14,760 bases of DNA from Candidatus Bathyarchaeota archaeon (GTDB taxonomy: Archaea > Thermoproteota > Bathyarchaeia > TCS64): assembly GCA_020697635.1 (NCBI GenBank), contig JAEHCT010000011.1:1-14760 (forward strand), in the 5' to 3' direction. The translations under genes were made by a program, and so were the position numbers. Shown here piece by piece: positions 1 to 7,708 of the stretch (its first letter is position 1; each line of letters begins with the position of its first letter). Under the pieces are notes generated by a model, which was not told the DNA's origin, made no database searches, and saw only the letters and a program-made list of their open reading frames with translations.

Positions 1-245
1 CCCTCTTTGAGAGAGGCGATCTCTGCCAGGACTGCCCCCGGCTTCATGTAACTGGAGGCCTCGTACAGGACCCCCGGCGTAGCCTTTATCGGCACTGAGA
101 CCACGACAAGGTCCGCTGTCCCCAGCACTCGCTCTCCTTCCCCCCGTCTAAGGTCTGCCGGATGTACCGTATATCCCTGACCAGCTAGGTGGTGAACCAG
201 CCACCGCCCCATCTTCCCATCGGCCCCGATGACAACTGCCTTCAA
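1..245 (-). CDS. tyrA: Prephenate dehydrogenase (TyrA), N-terminal part, cut by the window edge
   Basis: This enzyme oxidises and decarboxylates prephenate to 4-hydroxyphenylpyruvate, the tyrosine branch. Only the first 81 codons are present and the gene runs off the left edge. The translation begins MKAVVIGADGKMGRWLVHHL. The glycine-rich GADGKMG at about residues 7-13 is the Rossmann NAD(P)-binding turn with the GKMGRW form seen in archaeal TyrA. It is followed by the VVVSVPI strand and an EIASLKEG segment resembling the conserved end of the second half of the fold. The start is taken as TTG at 245-243, because an in-frame stop lies at 287-285 and no ATG, GTG or other TTG lies between. No Shine-Dalgarno motif is visible, but a TATA-like box ends 28 nt upstream. 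The gap to pheA is 64 bp, unlike the tight spacing elsewhere in the cluster. A fused chorismate mutase or ACT domain cannot be judged. Confidence 0.85.
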   Translation of the reverse strand, partial: MKAVVIGADGKMGRWLVHHLAGQGYTVHPADLRRGEGERVLGTADLVVVSVPIKATPGVLYEASSYMKPGAVLAEIASLKE

Positions 246-273
246 CTTAGACGAAGCTGTTGCGACGGTGAGG

Positions 274-280
274 TATATTA
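274..280 (-). promoter_or_regulatory. Putative TATA box for tyrA
   Basis: The minus strand reads TAATATA here, ending 28 nt before the TTG start of tyrA. Other first genes in this window have TATA-like boxes ending 22-28 nt before their start codons, so a leaderless tyrA transcript is plausible. This is inferred from spacing and composition only. Confidence 0.4.
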
Positions 281-287
281 CAGTTTA

Positions 288-305
288 GGGCAGGCCCCGC
301 TGCCC
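288..305 (-). repeat. GC-rich hairpin between pheA and tyrA
   Basis: An inverted repeat GGGCAG / CTGCCC with a 6-nt loop lies 4 nt past the pheA stop codon on the minus strand. There is no T-run after it, so it is not a typical terminator. It could be a pause site, an mRNA 3' end structure or chance in GC-rich DNA. Confidence 0.4.
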
Positions 306-309
306 CAAG

Positions 310-1125
310 CTAATCGTTGAAACGGGGGTAGGAGCCTAGGTGCTTGATGTACCTCGTCTGGCCCCGAAGTTCCTTTAGAGCTTCATCGACCTCAGGGTCC
401 TTCATGTGGCCGTGGAAGTCGATGAAGAATATGTACTCCCACGGCTTCCCCAATAGGGGCCTCGACTCGATCTTGCAGAGGTTGATGCGTCTCTTGACGA
501 AGGAGTTGAGAGCCTTCACGAGGGTGCCTGGCCTGTGCTCCACGACAAACGCGAGGCTGGTCTTGTCCCTGCCGGTCGGCTCAGGCTCCTCCCCGCCGAT
601 GACGAGGAACCTGGTGTAGTTCTCGTTGTGGGTCTCGATCCCCCTTATGAGGACTTTCATGTCGAATACCTCTGCGGCTCGCTGGCTCGCGATGGCGGCG
701 GCGTCCATGAGGCCCTGCTCCTTGATCATCTTGACGCTCCCGGCCGTGTCGTAGACACCGACCGGCTCGAGGCCCCTCCTCTCCAGATACTCCCTGCTCT
801 GTCCCAGGGCCTGAGGGTGGCTGTAGACCCTCTTCACGTCCCCAGCCTCGACACCAGGGTTGGCTATCAGGCAGTGGACTATCTTGAGGACTGTCTCACC
901 TTGGGCCCTCAGGGTGCGCTCGTTGAGCAGGTCGAAGGTCCTGACGATGCTCCCCTGTATGCTGTTCTCCACGGCTACGAGCCCCAGGTCCGCGTATCCC
1001 TTCTCGACCGCGTCGAAGACATCGGGCAGGTAGGGGCGGGGCAGCGGCTCGGCTGCTTCACCCCAGTGAGCAATTATCGCCTCCTCGCTGTAGGCGCCGC
1101 GCTCGCCCTGGAACGCCACCTTCAT
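310..1125 (-). CDS. pheA: Prephenate dehydratase with C-terminal ACT domain
   Basis: This enzyme converts prephenate to phenylpyruvate, the phenylalanine branch. The 271-residue length matches monofunctional prephenate dehydratases. The catalytic part shows AFQGERGAYSEEA at residues 4-16, ENSIQGS at 53-59, SHPQAL at 102-107 and the hallmark TRF at 171-173. The C-terminal ACT domain (about 189-265) has HRPGTL and the ESRP motif at 220-223. In this family those residues bind phenylalanine for feedback inhibition, so flux at this branch is probably allosterically controlled. The ATG at 1125 overlaps the chorismate mutase stop as ATGA, which suggests translational coupling. The chorismate mutase is a separate upstream gene, not fused as in enterobacterial PheA. 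Confidence 0.96.
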   Translation of the reverse strand: MKVAFQGERGAYSEEAIIAHWGEAAEPLPRPYLPDVFDAVEKGYADLGLVAVENSIQGSIVRTFDLLNERTLRAQGETVLKIVHCLIANPGVEAGDVKRVYSHPQALGQSREYLERRGLEPVGVYDTAGSVKMIKEQGLMDAAAIASQRAAEVFDMKVLIRGIETHNENYTRFLVIGGEEPEPTGRDKTSLAFVVEHRPGTLVKALNSFVKRRINLCKIESRPLLGKPWEYIFFIDFHGHMKDPEVDEALKELRGQTRYIKHLGSYPRFND

Positions 1126-1400
1126 ACGTGTTCCTCCTCGGTCTTGACGCAGAGGTCGATGATCTCCCTGAACACCCGTCGGACGGCTTCCGGGTCCAAG
1201 CCACGGTCAGCGGCGAGGGCTTTCACGTGATTTAGGACGACCTCCTCTCGTGCACTGTTTACTACAGGCATTCCGTGCCTCTTCTTCACCTCGCCTATAC
1301 TTAACGCGACTTCTACACGTTCACGAATCTTCTCCAGTATCTCCTCGTTGAGCCTGTTGATCTCTTCCCTTAGTTGGTCTATCTCCTCGTTGTAGCTCAT
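1122..1400 (-). CDS. aroQ: Chorismate mutase, AroQ type
   Basis: This enzyme rearranges chorismate to prephenate, the entry to the Phe and Tyr branches. It is a 92-residue all-helical AroQ protein. From the chosen ATG its active-site residues fall at the positions known for the E. coli mutase domain: R11, R28, K39, R51 and E52. N48 stands where E. coli has D48, and E88 where it has Q88. The ATG at 1400 is preferred because AGGTGA, a good Shine-Dalgarno match, sits 5 nt upstream. A GTG at 1409 would add three residues and overlap aroC by 8 nt. The gene is 1 nt past the aroC stop, and its own stop overlaps the pheA start. Confidence 0.93.
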   Translation of the reverse strand: MSYNEEIDQLREEINRLNEEILEKIRERVEVALSIGEVKKRHGMPVVNSAREEVVLNHVKALAADRGLDPEAVRRVFREIIDLCVKTEEEHV

Positions 1401-1401
1401 C

Positions 1402-2499
1402 CTATTCACCTAGAACCTGTCTAACGTGTCCTCTCTGCATCATGTGGTCGAGGATCATCATGGCCACAACACTCTCCACGACCGGTACCGCCCTCGGCAC
1501 TATGCATGGGTCATGCCTTCCCTCTATGGTTATGGTGGTCTTCTCCAACGTCTTGAGGTCGACCGTCTTCTGCGGCTTGGATACGCTGGGGGTAGGCTTG
1601 AACGTGGCGGTTAACTCGATGGGGGCGCCGGTGGAAACCCCACCCAGCACTCCCCCCATGTTGTTGGACGCAGTCTCGACCCTGCCCCCCACAATCCTAT
1701 AGGGGTCGTTGCTCTCCGATCCCCTCATCGACGCCAGCGCCGTGCCGGCGCCGAACTCGACGGCCTTCACCGCCGGGACGCCGAAGAGAGCCTTGGCTAG
1801 GTCTCCCTCGAGGGTGTCGAAGACGGGCTGGCCCACGCCGGGAGGGACGTTTAACACGACGCATTTCACGGCCCCACCCAGGCTGTCCCCCTCATCCCGT
1901 GCCTTCAGTATGTTTCTCTCCATCTCTATGGCGGTCTCAGGGTCCGGGCAACGGACCGGGTTCCTCTCCGTGTTCTCCCTCACCTGGTCGAGTAGCACGT
2001 CGGGGGCCACTGTCGAGCCTATCTGGCTCGTGTACCCGAGGACCTCGATCCCGTGGGTGGCGGCTAGAACCTGCTTCGCGAGGGCGCCCGCCATCACGTA
2101 GCCTGCCGTGATCCTGCCTGAGAACCTTCCCCCGCCCCTATAGTCCTGGTGGCCGCCGTACCTCTTCTCCGCCGTGTAGTCTGCGTGCCCGGGCCGCGGC
2201 GTCCACCTAAGCTCCTCATACCTCGTGGAGTCCATGTCCCGGTTCCATATGAGCATGCAGACGGGGGCCCCGGTGGTGACGCCGTTGAAAACCCCCGAGA
2301 GGACCTCGACTCTATCCTCCTCTCTACGCGTGGTGGAGACGCCGCTCTGCCCCGGCCTTCTGCGGTCCAGCTCAGTCTGCAAGTGCTCGGGGTCGAGCCT
2401 GTGGCCGGCTGGACACCCGTCTACTACGACGCCCACGCATCTGCCGTGGCTCTCCCCGAAGCTCGTGACCCTGTACAGTCTACCGATTGTGTTACTCAT
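1402..2499 (-). CDS. aroC: Chorismate synthase
   Basis: This enzyme performs the 1,4-anti-elimination of phosphate from EPSP to give chorismate, using reduced FMN. The 365-residue length is normal for the family. The family signatures are present: SFGESHG at residues 13-19 with the conserved active-site His18, RRRPGQS at 46-52, the PRPGHADYTAEKRYGG block starting at 101 continuing into RGGGRFSGR at 121-129, and a C-terminal RHDPCIVPRAVPVVE stretch. The ATG overlaps the last 8 nt of aroA. No flavin reductase gene is next to it, so whether it needs a separate reductase cannot be told from this window. Confidence 0.97.
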   Translation of the reverse strand: MSNTIGRLYRVTSFGESHGRCVGVVVDGCPAGHRLDPEHLQTELDRRRPGQSGVSTTRREEDRVEVLSGVFNGVTTGAPVCMLIWNRDMDSTRYEELRWTPRPGHADYTAEKRYGGHQDYRGGGRFSGRITAGYVMAGALAKQVLAATHGIEVLGYTSQIGSTVAPDVLLDQVRENTERNPVRCPDPETAIEMERNILKARDEGDSLGGAVKCVVLNVPPGVGQPVFDTLEGDLAKALFGVPAVKAVEFGAGTALASMRGSESNDPYRIVGGRVETASNNMGGVLGGVSTGAPIELTATFKPTPSVSKPQKTVDLKTLEKTTITIEGRHDPCIVPRAVPVVESVVAMMILDHMMQRGHVRQVLGE

Positions 2500-3766
2500 C
2501 TTCTATCATCCTCACGTTTACGCCGAGTCCTTCGAGGTGGCCCCAGAAGCCGGGGTAGGACTTGGTGACGCACCCGGCGTCAAAGATCGTGGTGTCTCCC
2601 TCCGCCGCCAAGGCTAGGACCCCCAAGCTCATGGCTATCCTGTGGTCGTCATATGGGTTTAACTCGGCTCCCATCACCGTTCCTCCTATAATCCTGACTG
2701 CGCCGCCGTCCTCAGCCACCTCGGCGCCCATCCTCGTCAGCCCCTCGGCCATGGCCGCCACCCTATCAGACTCCTTCAGCCTGAGCCTTTCCAGGCCGGT
2801 GAGCATGCTGGTCCCCTCAGCCACGCTGCATAGCGCCGAGACGATGGGGAACAGGTCGGGGCAGTCTGAGAAGTCGACGGTCACCGCCTTCAGTTGGCTC
2901 CTGCTGCAGGTCACCTCGTCACCCTTGACGGTCAACTCGGCCCCCATCCTGGACAGTATGTCCAGCATCGCGGTGTCGGCTTGGCTGCTCCCGGCGTCCA
3001 GGTTCCCCACGGTTACCTCTCCGCCGACGGCGCCGGCGGCCAAGAGGTAGGACGCCGACGACCAGTCCCCCTCGACGTTCACCTTCGAGGCCCTGTACCT
3101 TCCGGTGGGCGCGGTGAACACGTCCCTCCCAGGGGACGCCGATGCCTTCATCCCGAAGGACTCCATGGCGTCCGTGGTCATCTTGACGTAGGGCCATGAC
3201 TGCAGGGGCGTGGTGACTCTTATCGTGAGGGGGCTCCTCATCATTGGGGCGACCAACAGTAACGCCGACACGAACTGTGAACTCACGTGGCCGGGAAGCG
3301 TCGTCTCTCCTCCGCCGATCTCTCCCTTCCCGCATACGGTGATGGGCGGGTAGCCGGCCTCGCTGTGGATGTCGACGCCCATGCTGCTGAGGGCGTCCAG
3401 CAGGGGCCTCATGGGTCTCCTTGACAGTGAGGGGGCCGCCGTTAATGTTACGCAGCCATCCGCGAGGGCGCAGACGGTCGTCATCAGCCTGATGGTGGTC
3501 CCTGACTCGCCGCAGTAAATGGCTTCATCCGGCGCCGTGGTGCTGCCCCCCTCAACGATCCATTCGTCTTCACCTGTTTTCGTCTTGGCGCCCAGCATGC
3601 TCACCGCGTTCAGCGTCGCAAGGGTGTCGTCACATGCCAGTGGGCGTCTTATCGACGTTCTTCCCTCTGCGAGAGCGCCCAGGATCACCATCCTGTGCGT
3701 CATGCTCTTCGAGGAAGGCGCCTCGACCCGGCCTTCCACCTGAGATGGACTAATCTGGGCCTTCAC
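2492..3766 (-). CDS. aroA: 3-phosphoshikimate 1-carboxyvinyltransferase (EPSP synthase)
   Basis: This enzyme transfers the enolpyruvyl group of PEP to shikimate-3-phosphate, the sixth step of the pathway. The protein is 424 residues from the preferred start, the usual size. Visible motifs are PSSKSMTHR at 17-25 (substrate-binding Lys20, Ser21 and Arg25), GESGTTIRLM at 86-95, RRPMRPL at 116-122, SSQF at 162-165 and LKESDR in the C-terminal half. GESGTT replaces the GNAGTA-like loop of E. coli-type enzymes. The GTG at 3766 is chosen because it forms a GTGA overlap with the aroK stop and has GGTGG 5 nt upstream, matching the other junctions in this operon. A GTG at 3775 would add three residues. 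Confidence 0.96.
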   Translation of the reverse strand: MKAQISPSQVEGRVEAPSSKSMTHRMVILGALAEGRTSIRRPLACDDTLATLNAVSMLGAKTKTGEDEWIVEGGSTTAPDEAIYCGESGTTIRLMTTVCALADGCVTLTAAPSLSRRPMRPLLDALSSMGVDIHSEAGYPPITVCGKGEIGGGETTLPGHVSSQFVSALLLVAPMMRSPLTIRVTTPLQSWPYVKMTTDAMESFGMKASASPGRDVFTAPTGRYRASKVNVEGDWSSASYLLAAGAVGGEVTVGNLDAGSSQADTAMLDILSRMGAELTVKGDEVTCSRSQLKAVTVDFSDCPDLFPIVSALCSVAEGTSMLTGLERLRLKESDRVAAMAEGLTRMGAEVAEDGGAVRIIGGTVMGAELNPYDDHRIAMSLGVLALAAEGDTTIFDAGCVTKSYPGFWGHLEGLGVNVRMIEDE

Positions 3767-4272
3767 GTCGACCACCCCAGCGCTACGACTATCTCGACCG
3801 CTAGCTGCGTCGGCGACGCCCCCGTGGTGTCTATCACTAGGTCAGCGGCCTCGAGGTATCGGGGCATCCTCTCCCTCAGCAGAGCCTCGGCCTTGGCTCG
3901 CGTGTCGTCAACGTTAAGCAGCGGCCGCTCGTCGCTGCCCCGTGTTCTCTCAACGATCTCGTCGATGGACGCCGTTAGGAGGATGAGCACAGAGTTACTG
4001 CTCAAGGCCTCGGCGTTCTCCGGGTCTAGGATGGCGCCGCCGCCGCAGGCTATGACGTGGCGGTCTTTCTCCGCCACCTCCCTGGCGACCTTTTTCTCTA
4101 GGGCCCTGAACCCCTTCTCTCCCTCTGCCGCGAATATGTCCTTGATCTTCATCCCGGCGCGTCTCTCGATCGTCTCATCCATGTCCACGAAGCCGTAGCC
4201 CAACCTCTCGGACAGGGCCTTGCCTACTGTGGACTTGCCGACTCCCATGAAACCGTAGAGAGCGACGTTCAA
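3763..4272 (-). CDS. aroK: Shikimate kinase, bacterial P-loop (AroK/AroL) type
   Basis: This enzyme phosphorylates shikimate at the 3-hydroxyl with ATP. It is a 169-residue NMP-kinase-fold protein: Walker A GFMGVGKST at 7-15, the DMD shikimate/Mg site at 30-32, Arg56, CGGGA at 76-80, the lid RPLL at 116-119 and RMPRY at 135-139. The start is TTG at 4272, with GGGAGG just upstream overlapping the aroE stop. An in-frame upstream ATG would lie deep within aroE and lacks family similarity. Archaea mostly use an unrelated GHMP-superfamily shikimate kinase, so this P-loop version in an archaeal-looking operon suggests replacement, perhaps by transfer from bacteria. Base composition does not stand out from its neighbours. 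Confidence 0.95.
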   Translation of the reverse strand: MNVALYGFMGVGKSTVGKALSERLGYGFVDMDETIERRAGMKIKDIFAAEGEKGFRALEKKVAREVAEKDRHVIACGGGAILDPENAEALSSNSVLILLTASIDEIVERTRGSDERPLLNVDDTRAKAEALLRERMPRYLEAADLVIDTTGASPTQLAVEIVVALGWST

Positions 4273-4277
4273 CGCGG

Positions 4278-5108
4278 CTAGCCTCCCAGATTCTTCTCGA
4301 CCACTCGTTGCATGAGGTCGACAGACGGCTCGACCCCCGTCCACATCCTGAAAGCCTCGGCTCCCTGATAGACCAGCATCTTGACGCCGCTGAGGGTCCC
4401 CGCACCCTTCGCCTCCGCGTCCTCCAGCAGCTTGGTTTTGATGGGGTTGTATATCACGTCGAAGACGAAGAGGCCGCCGTGGAGGAGCTCTTCCGGGACG
4501 GGTGAATCAGAGGTTTTCGGGCTCATGCCCACGGGCGTCGAGTTGATCAGGACATCGGTGTCTACAATGACGCCGGGCAGCTGGTCGAGGCCGCCGTACA
4601 GTAGTTGGGCCGAGGCCGTGGGCCTCAGTTTGTCCACCAGCTTCCTCGCCTTCTCGACGCTTCTGTTCAGCACCGTCACACGGCAGTCCACGCGGGATAC
4701 CTGGTAGGTTATGGCCCGTGACGCGCCCCCAGCCCCCAGGATGGTCACGTTTCTGCCGTTCAGGCCGCCGCACTCCTCCGTGAGGGCCTTAACTCCCCCC
4801 GTGGCGTCAGTGTTGTAACCGGTTAGCCTGCCGTCTCTCTTGACGATGGTGTTCACCGCCCCAATGGCGTTGGCCGTCTCGTCGACTTGGTCGAGGTGCC
4901 TCATGACCTCCACCTTGTGGGGGATGGTCACGTTGGCGCCCAGGACATCGCCTTCCCTGAGCTTCTCGATGAACGCCCCCAGTCGCCCCGGCTCTACGGG
5001 CGCCAGACTGTACTCTGCGTCGAGTCCGAGGGCCTTGAACGCGGCGTTGTGCATCGCCGGGCTCATGGAGTGCTCCACCGGGTAGCCGATGAGGTAGCAC
5101 CGCTTCAC
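4278..5108 (-). CDS. aroE: Shikimate dehydrogenase
   Basis: This enzyme reduces 3-dehydroshikimate to shikimate, using NADPH in most family members. It is 276 residues, normal for AroE. The N-terminal substrate domain has the shikimate-binding HSMSP at 13-17, and NVTIPHK with catalytic Lys65. AVNT at 84-87 is followed by GYNTD with catalytic Asp101. The Rossmann domain has GAGGAS at 125-130, and NRS at 148-150 resembles the NADP-selective NRT motif. The GTG start at 5108 shares a GTGA overlap with the aroD stop, and the stop lies 5 nt before the aroK start. Confidence 0.97.
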   Translation of the reverse strand: MKRCYLIGYPVEHSMSPAMHNAAFKALGLDAEYSLAPVEPGRLGAFIEKLREGDVLGANVTIPHKVEVMRHLDQVDETANAIGAVNTIVKRDGRLTGYNTDATGGVKALTEECGGLNGRNVTILGAGGASRAITYQVSRVDCRVTVLNRSVEKARKLVDKLRPTASAQLLYGGLDQLPGVIVDTDVLINSTPVGMSPKTSDSPVPEELLHGGLFVFDVIYNPIKTKLLEDAEAKGAGTLSGVKMLVYQGAEAFRMWTGVEPSVDLMQRVVEKNLGG

Positions 5109-5776
5109 GGCCCCACCCCCATGTCCTCGTAGAGTTCCCGCATCTTACTCAGCGTCAGCTGCCCCGCTGCGCTCTCCTCCCCCTCCCCGGTCGACGCGTA
5201 GGTGAAGGCGCCGCCCATTATGGGAGACAGCACCCTGGAGGGGACTCCATGCAGCCCCATGCCGAAGCTGACGTTCCCAGGCTTTGCCGAAAGGTAGGCG
5301 AGGTAGATTATGTTGTCGTCGTAGCAGGTGGCTGTGCCCACCAGCTTGACCACGTCTGCGCCCATGGACTTGGCCCGCGCGTGTAGGCGGTTGAGCTCCT
5401 CCAGCGTAGGCGTTGCCTCGAAGTCATGGTGAGACAGTATGCACCTGGAGCCCGCGTCGTGCACACGCTTGACGGCGTCGCCGGAGCCGGGAGCCGCCAA
5501 CTCCACGTCGGCGTACTCGAACCCGGCTTCACACGCCTCGTAAAGCGTCCTGTGTCTCCCCTCCTTGGCTTCCTTCGAGAGCCCTCCCTGGTACGCCGGG
5601 CGGTTGGTGGCTATCAGCGGCGTTTCGGTCGCGTCCCTGATCTGGCTTGGGTCTATGAGCTCCAAGCTGTAGTCGAACCTGATCTCTATTAGGTCTGGAG
5701 ACGAGAGCCCCTGGATTCGGGTTATGGTTTGCTCCGTGTTGCGGCCAGTCACCGCGACGCATATGAGCGGCTTCAC
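5105..5776 (-). CDS. aroD: 3-dehydroquinate dehydratase, type I
   Basis: This enzyme dehydrates 3-dehydroquinate to 3-dehydroshikimate through a Schiff base. It is a 223-residue TIM barrel, typical of archaeal type I enzymes. Catalytic features are visible: EIRFD at 31-35, SHHDF at 115-119 with the general base His117, DVVKLVG at 141-147 with the Schiff-base Lys144, SRV at 180-182 and a GQ at 205-206 near the C-terminus that closes the active site. The GTG start shares a GTGA overlap with the aroB stop and has GGGGAGG 5 nt upstream. The type II (dodecameric, unrelated) enzyme is excluded by these motifs. Confidence 0.96.
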   Translation of the reverse strand: MKPLICVAVTGRNTEQTITRIQGLSSPDLIEIRFDYSLELIDPSQIRDATETPLIATNRPAYQGGLSKEAKEGRHRTLYEACEAGFEYADVELAAPGSGDAVKRVHDAGSRCILSHHDFEATPTLEELNRLHARAKSMGADVVKLVGTATCYDDNIIYLAYLSAKPGNVSFGMGLHGVPSRVLSPIMGGAFTYASTGEGEESAAGQLTLSKMRELYEDMGVGP

Positions 5777-6870
5777 GTGACCTCCCCTATAGCCTCTACC
5801 AACTTGGACTCCTCCACCATCCTCAGGGTGGGTGGGCTTCCTACCCCCATGGGCAACACCATCCTGATCCTGCCCCCCTCCGCCTTCTTGTCCCGCCTCA
5901 TGTACCTGATGAGTTCATCCGCTTTTATGGCGGCGGGCAGCTTTGTGGGGAGGCCAATGCCCTCCAGGACGCGTCTCTGTGCCTGGGATTCCTCCGGCTC
6001 CATCAACCCCATCCCTACGGCTAGGTCGGCGGCGTACACCATTCCTATGGACACAGCCTCGCCGTGCCTGAGCCCAAGGCTCGCCAGCTTCTCAGCGGCG
6101 TGGCCCAAGGTGTGCCCGTAGTTGAGTGCGGCCCTCACGCCCCTGTCGTCCCGCTCGTCCTCCTCCACATACCCTGTCTTGATAGATGCGCATCGGCCGA
6201 TGACGTGGCTCATACACGCCTGGTCGTGCCCTAGGAGGCGTTTCGTGTTCTTCTCTACGTATCTGAACAGGGCCTCGTCGGCTATTACGCCGTACTTTAC
6301 CACCTCCGCCAGCCCCGACCTGACCTCCCTTATGGGTAGGCTGCGCAGGAGGAGGGGGTCGGCGACCACCGCGATGGGCTGGTAGAAGCTCCCTATCATG
6401 TTTTTTCCCTTGACGTGGTTCACGGCGGTCTTGCCGCCTATGCCGCTGTCCACCATGCCCAGAAGCGTCGTCGGCACCTGGACCACGGCGACGCCCCTCA
6501 TGTATATGGAGGCCGCGAACCCGGCGAGGTCGCCCACGGCTCCGCCGCCCAGCGCGACAACTACGCCGTTCCTGTCTAGGCCTGCGTCTAGGAAGCGGCC
6601 CAGGAGGGTGCCCGCGTTCTCCCATTCCTTCGCCTCCTCTCCGTCTGGTACCACGAAGGTTCTGGGGTTGAGGCCCCTCAGGCTAGCAGCAACGGTCTCC
6701 CCGTATAGCCCGTCGATGGGCTCGGATGTGACCAATACGCAGCCAGTAGCCTCCGGCTTGGACGCTGCGACGACCTCCCCGACCCTACCTGAAAGACCAG
6801 CCCCCACGAAGATCTTGTAGCCTCGTTCGCCGAGGCTCACCTCCGCGGCCGCGTACTGGGCGAGGCTCAT
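5773..6870 (-). CDS. aroB: 3-dehydroquinate synthase (canonical AroB)
   Basis: This enzyme cyclises DAHP to 3-dehydroquinate, using NAD and a divalent metal. It has 365 residues. The NAD-binding region shows GGGAVGD at 108-114, PTTLL at 133-137 and DSGIGGKTAVN at 141-151, followed by GKN at 155-157. Metal ligands fit Glu189 (in GLAEVVKYG), His253 (in NYGHTLGH) and His269 (in LRHGEAV). It is therefore the canonical enzyme of the erythrose-4-phosphate route. It is not the alternative DHQ synthase that many methanogens and halophiles use with aspartate semialdehyde. The ATG lies 1 nt after the DAHP synthase stop, with GGGGAG about 11 nt upstream. Confidence 0.97.
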   Translation of the reverse strand: MSLAQYAAAEVSLGERGYKIFVGAGLSGRVGEVVAASKPEATGCVLVTSEPIDGLYGETVAASLRGLNPRTFVVPDGEEAKEWENAGTLLGRFLDAGLDRNGVVVALGGGAVGDLAGFAASIYMRGVAVVQVPTTLLGMVDSGIGGKTAVNHVKGKNMIGSFYQPIAVVADPLLLRSLPIREVRSGLAEVVKYGVIADEALFRYVEKNTKRLLGHDQACMSHVIGRCASIKTGYVEEDERDDRGVRAALNYGHTLGHAAEKLASLGLRHGEAVSIGMVYAADLAVGMGLMEPEESQAQRRVLEGIGLPTKLPAAIKADELIRYMRRDKKAEGGRIRMVLPMGVGSPPTLRMVEESKLVEAIGEVT

Positions 6871-6871
6871 A

Positions 6872-7708
6872 CTAGACGCTTCTCCCCACTGCGTTGGCGA
6901 CTTTTCTGATCTGGTTCATGAGCTCCATGAGCTCCGGCGGTCTGAGGCTCTGGGCTCCGTCGCTTAGAGCCTCCTCTGGGCGTGGGTGCACCTCCAACAT
7001 GACGCCGTCTGCGCCGGCCGCGACACCCGCATACGCCATCGGGGCCACGAGGCTTCTCACGCCGGTTCCGTGGCTGGGGTCTATGACCACTGGCAGGTGG
7101 CTCGACTGGCGTATCACCGGCACGGCTGAGACGTCCAGGGTGTTCCTCGTGACCTTGCTGAAGCCCCTGAGACCCCTCTCGCAGAGTATGACGTCCCGGT
7201 TTCCCTCGTTGAGTATGTACTCTGCGCAGCCTAGCCACTCCTCGATGGTGGCGGCCATCCCCCTCTTGAGGAACACGGGCTTCTCGGCCGCCCCGACCCT
7301 CCGCAACAGGGGGTAGTTCTGCATGTTCCTGGCCCCTATCTGGAGCACGTCAGCGTAGCTCTCCACCAGCTCCACGTCGCCGGGGGCGAGCACCTCCGTA
7401 ACTACCGGGAGCCCGGTCTCTCTCCGCGCCTCCGCCAGCATCTCCAGCCCCTCCTCGCCGAGCCCCTGGAAGCTGTATGGCAGGGTCCGGGGCTTGAAGG
7501 CCCCGCCTCTGAGCATGTGACACCCGGCCTCTTTCACTATCCTCGCGGTCCCCATGATCTGGTCTCTGGACTCCACGCTGCAGGGTCCCGCTATCACGAC
7601 TACATGCTCTCCCCCTATATTGTGGGGGCCCACCTTCACGATGGTTCTATGGTCTGGGCCCTGCTTCGAAGCTAGCCTGATCTTGTCCGATATCTTGATG
7701 ATCGTCAC
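6872..7708 (-). CDS. 3-deoxy-7-phosphoheptulonate (DAHP) synthase, type I-beta
   Basis: This enzyme condenses phosphoenolpyruvate with erythrose-4-phosphate, the committed step. At 278 residues it is a short type I-beta enzyme: AGPCSVES at 40-47 with metal-binding Cys43, LRGGAFKPRTLPYSF at 66-80, then GARNMQNY, CERGLRGF and a DPSHGTG near the C-terminus. Only about 30 residues precede the barrel, and neither an ACT/ferredoxin-like regulatory domain nor a chorismate mutase domain is present. By analogy with the short Pyrococcus enzyme it is probably not feedback-inhibited by aromatic amino acids, which leaves transcription as a likely control point. The GTG start overlaps the transketolase C-subunit stop as GTGA. 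Gene names vary (aroF, aroG), so none is assigned. Confidence 0.95.
   Translation of the reverse strand: MTIIKISDKIRLASKQGPDHRTIVKVGPHNIGGEHVVVIAGPCSVESRDQIMGTARIVKEAGCHMLRGGAFKPRTLPYSFQGLGEEGLEMLAEARRETGLPVVTEVLAPGDVELVESYADVLQIGARNMQNYPLLRRVGAAEKPVFLKRGMAATIEEWLGCAEYILNEGNRDVILCERGLRGFSKVTRNTLDVSAVPVIRQSSHLPVVIDPSHGTGVRSLVAPMAYAGVAAGADGVMLEVHPRPEEALSDGAQSLRPPELMELMNQIRKVANAVGRSV

Noticed and set aside
535..1230. Plus-strand open frame of 231 codons across pheA and aroQ
   Set aside because: It is antisense to well-supported genes, has no recognisable domain, and arises from GC-rich third positions.
4278..4344. Longer shikimate kinase starting inside aroE at 4344
   Set aside because: The extra 24 residues have no similarity to shikimate kinases. 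The TTG at 4272 has a GGGAGG motif and puts Walker A at the normal distance from the N-terminus.
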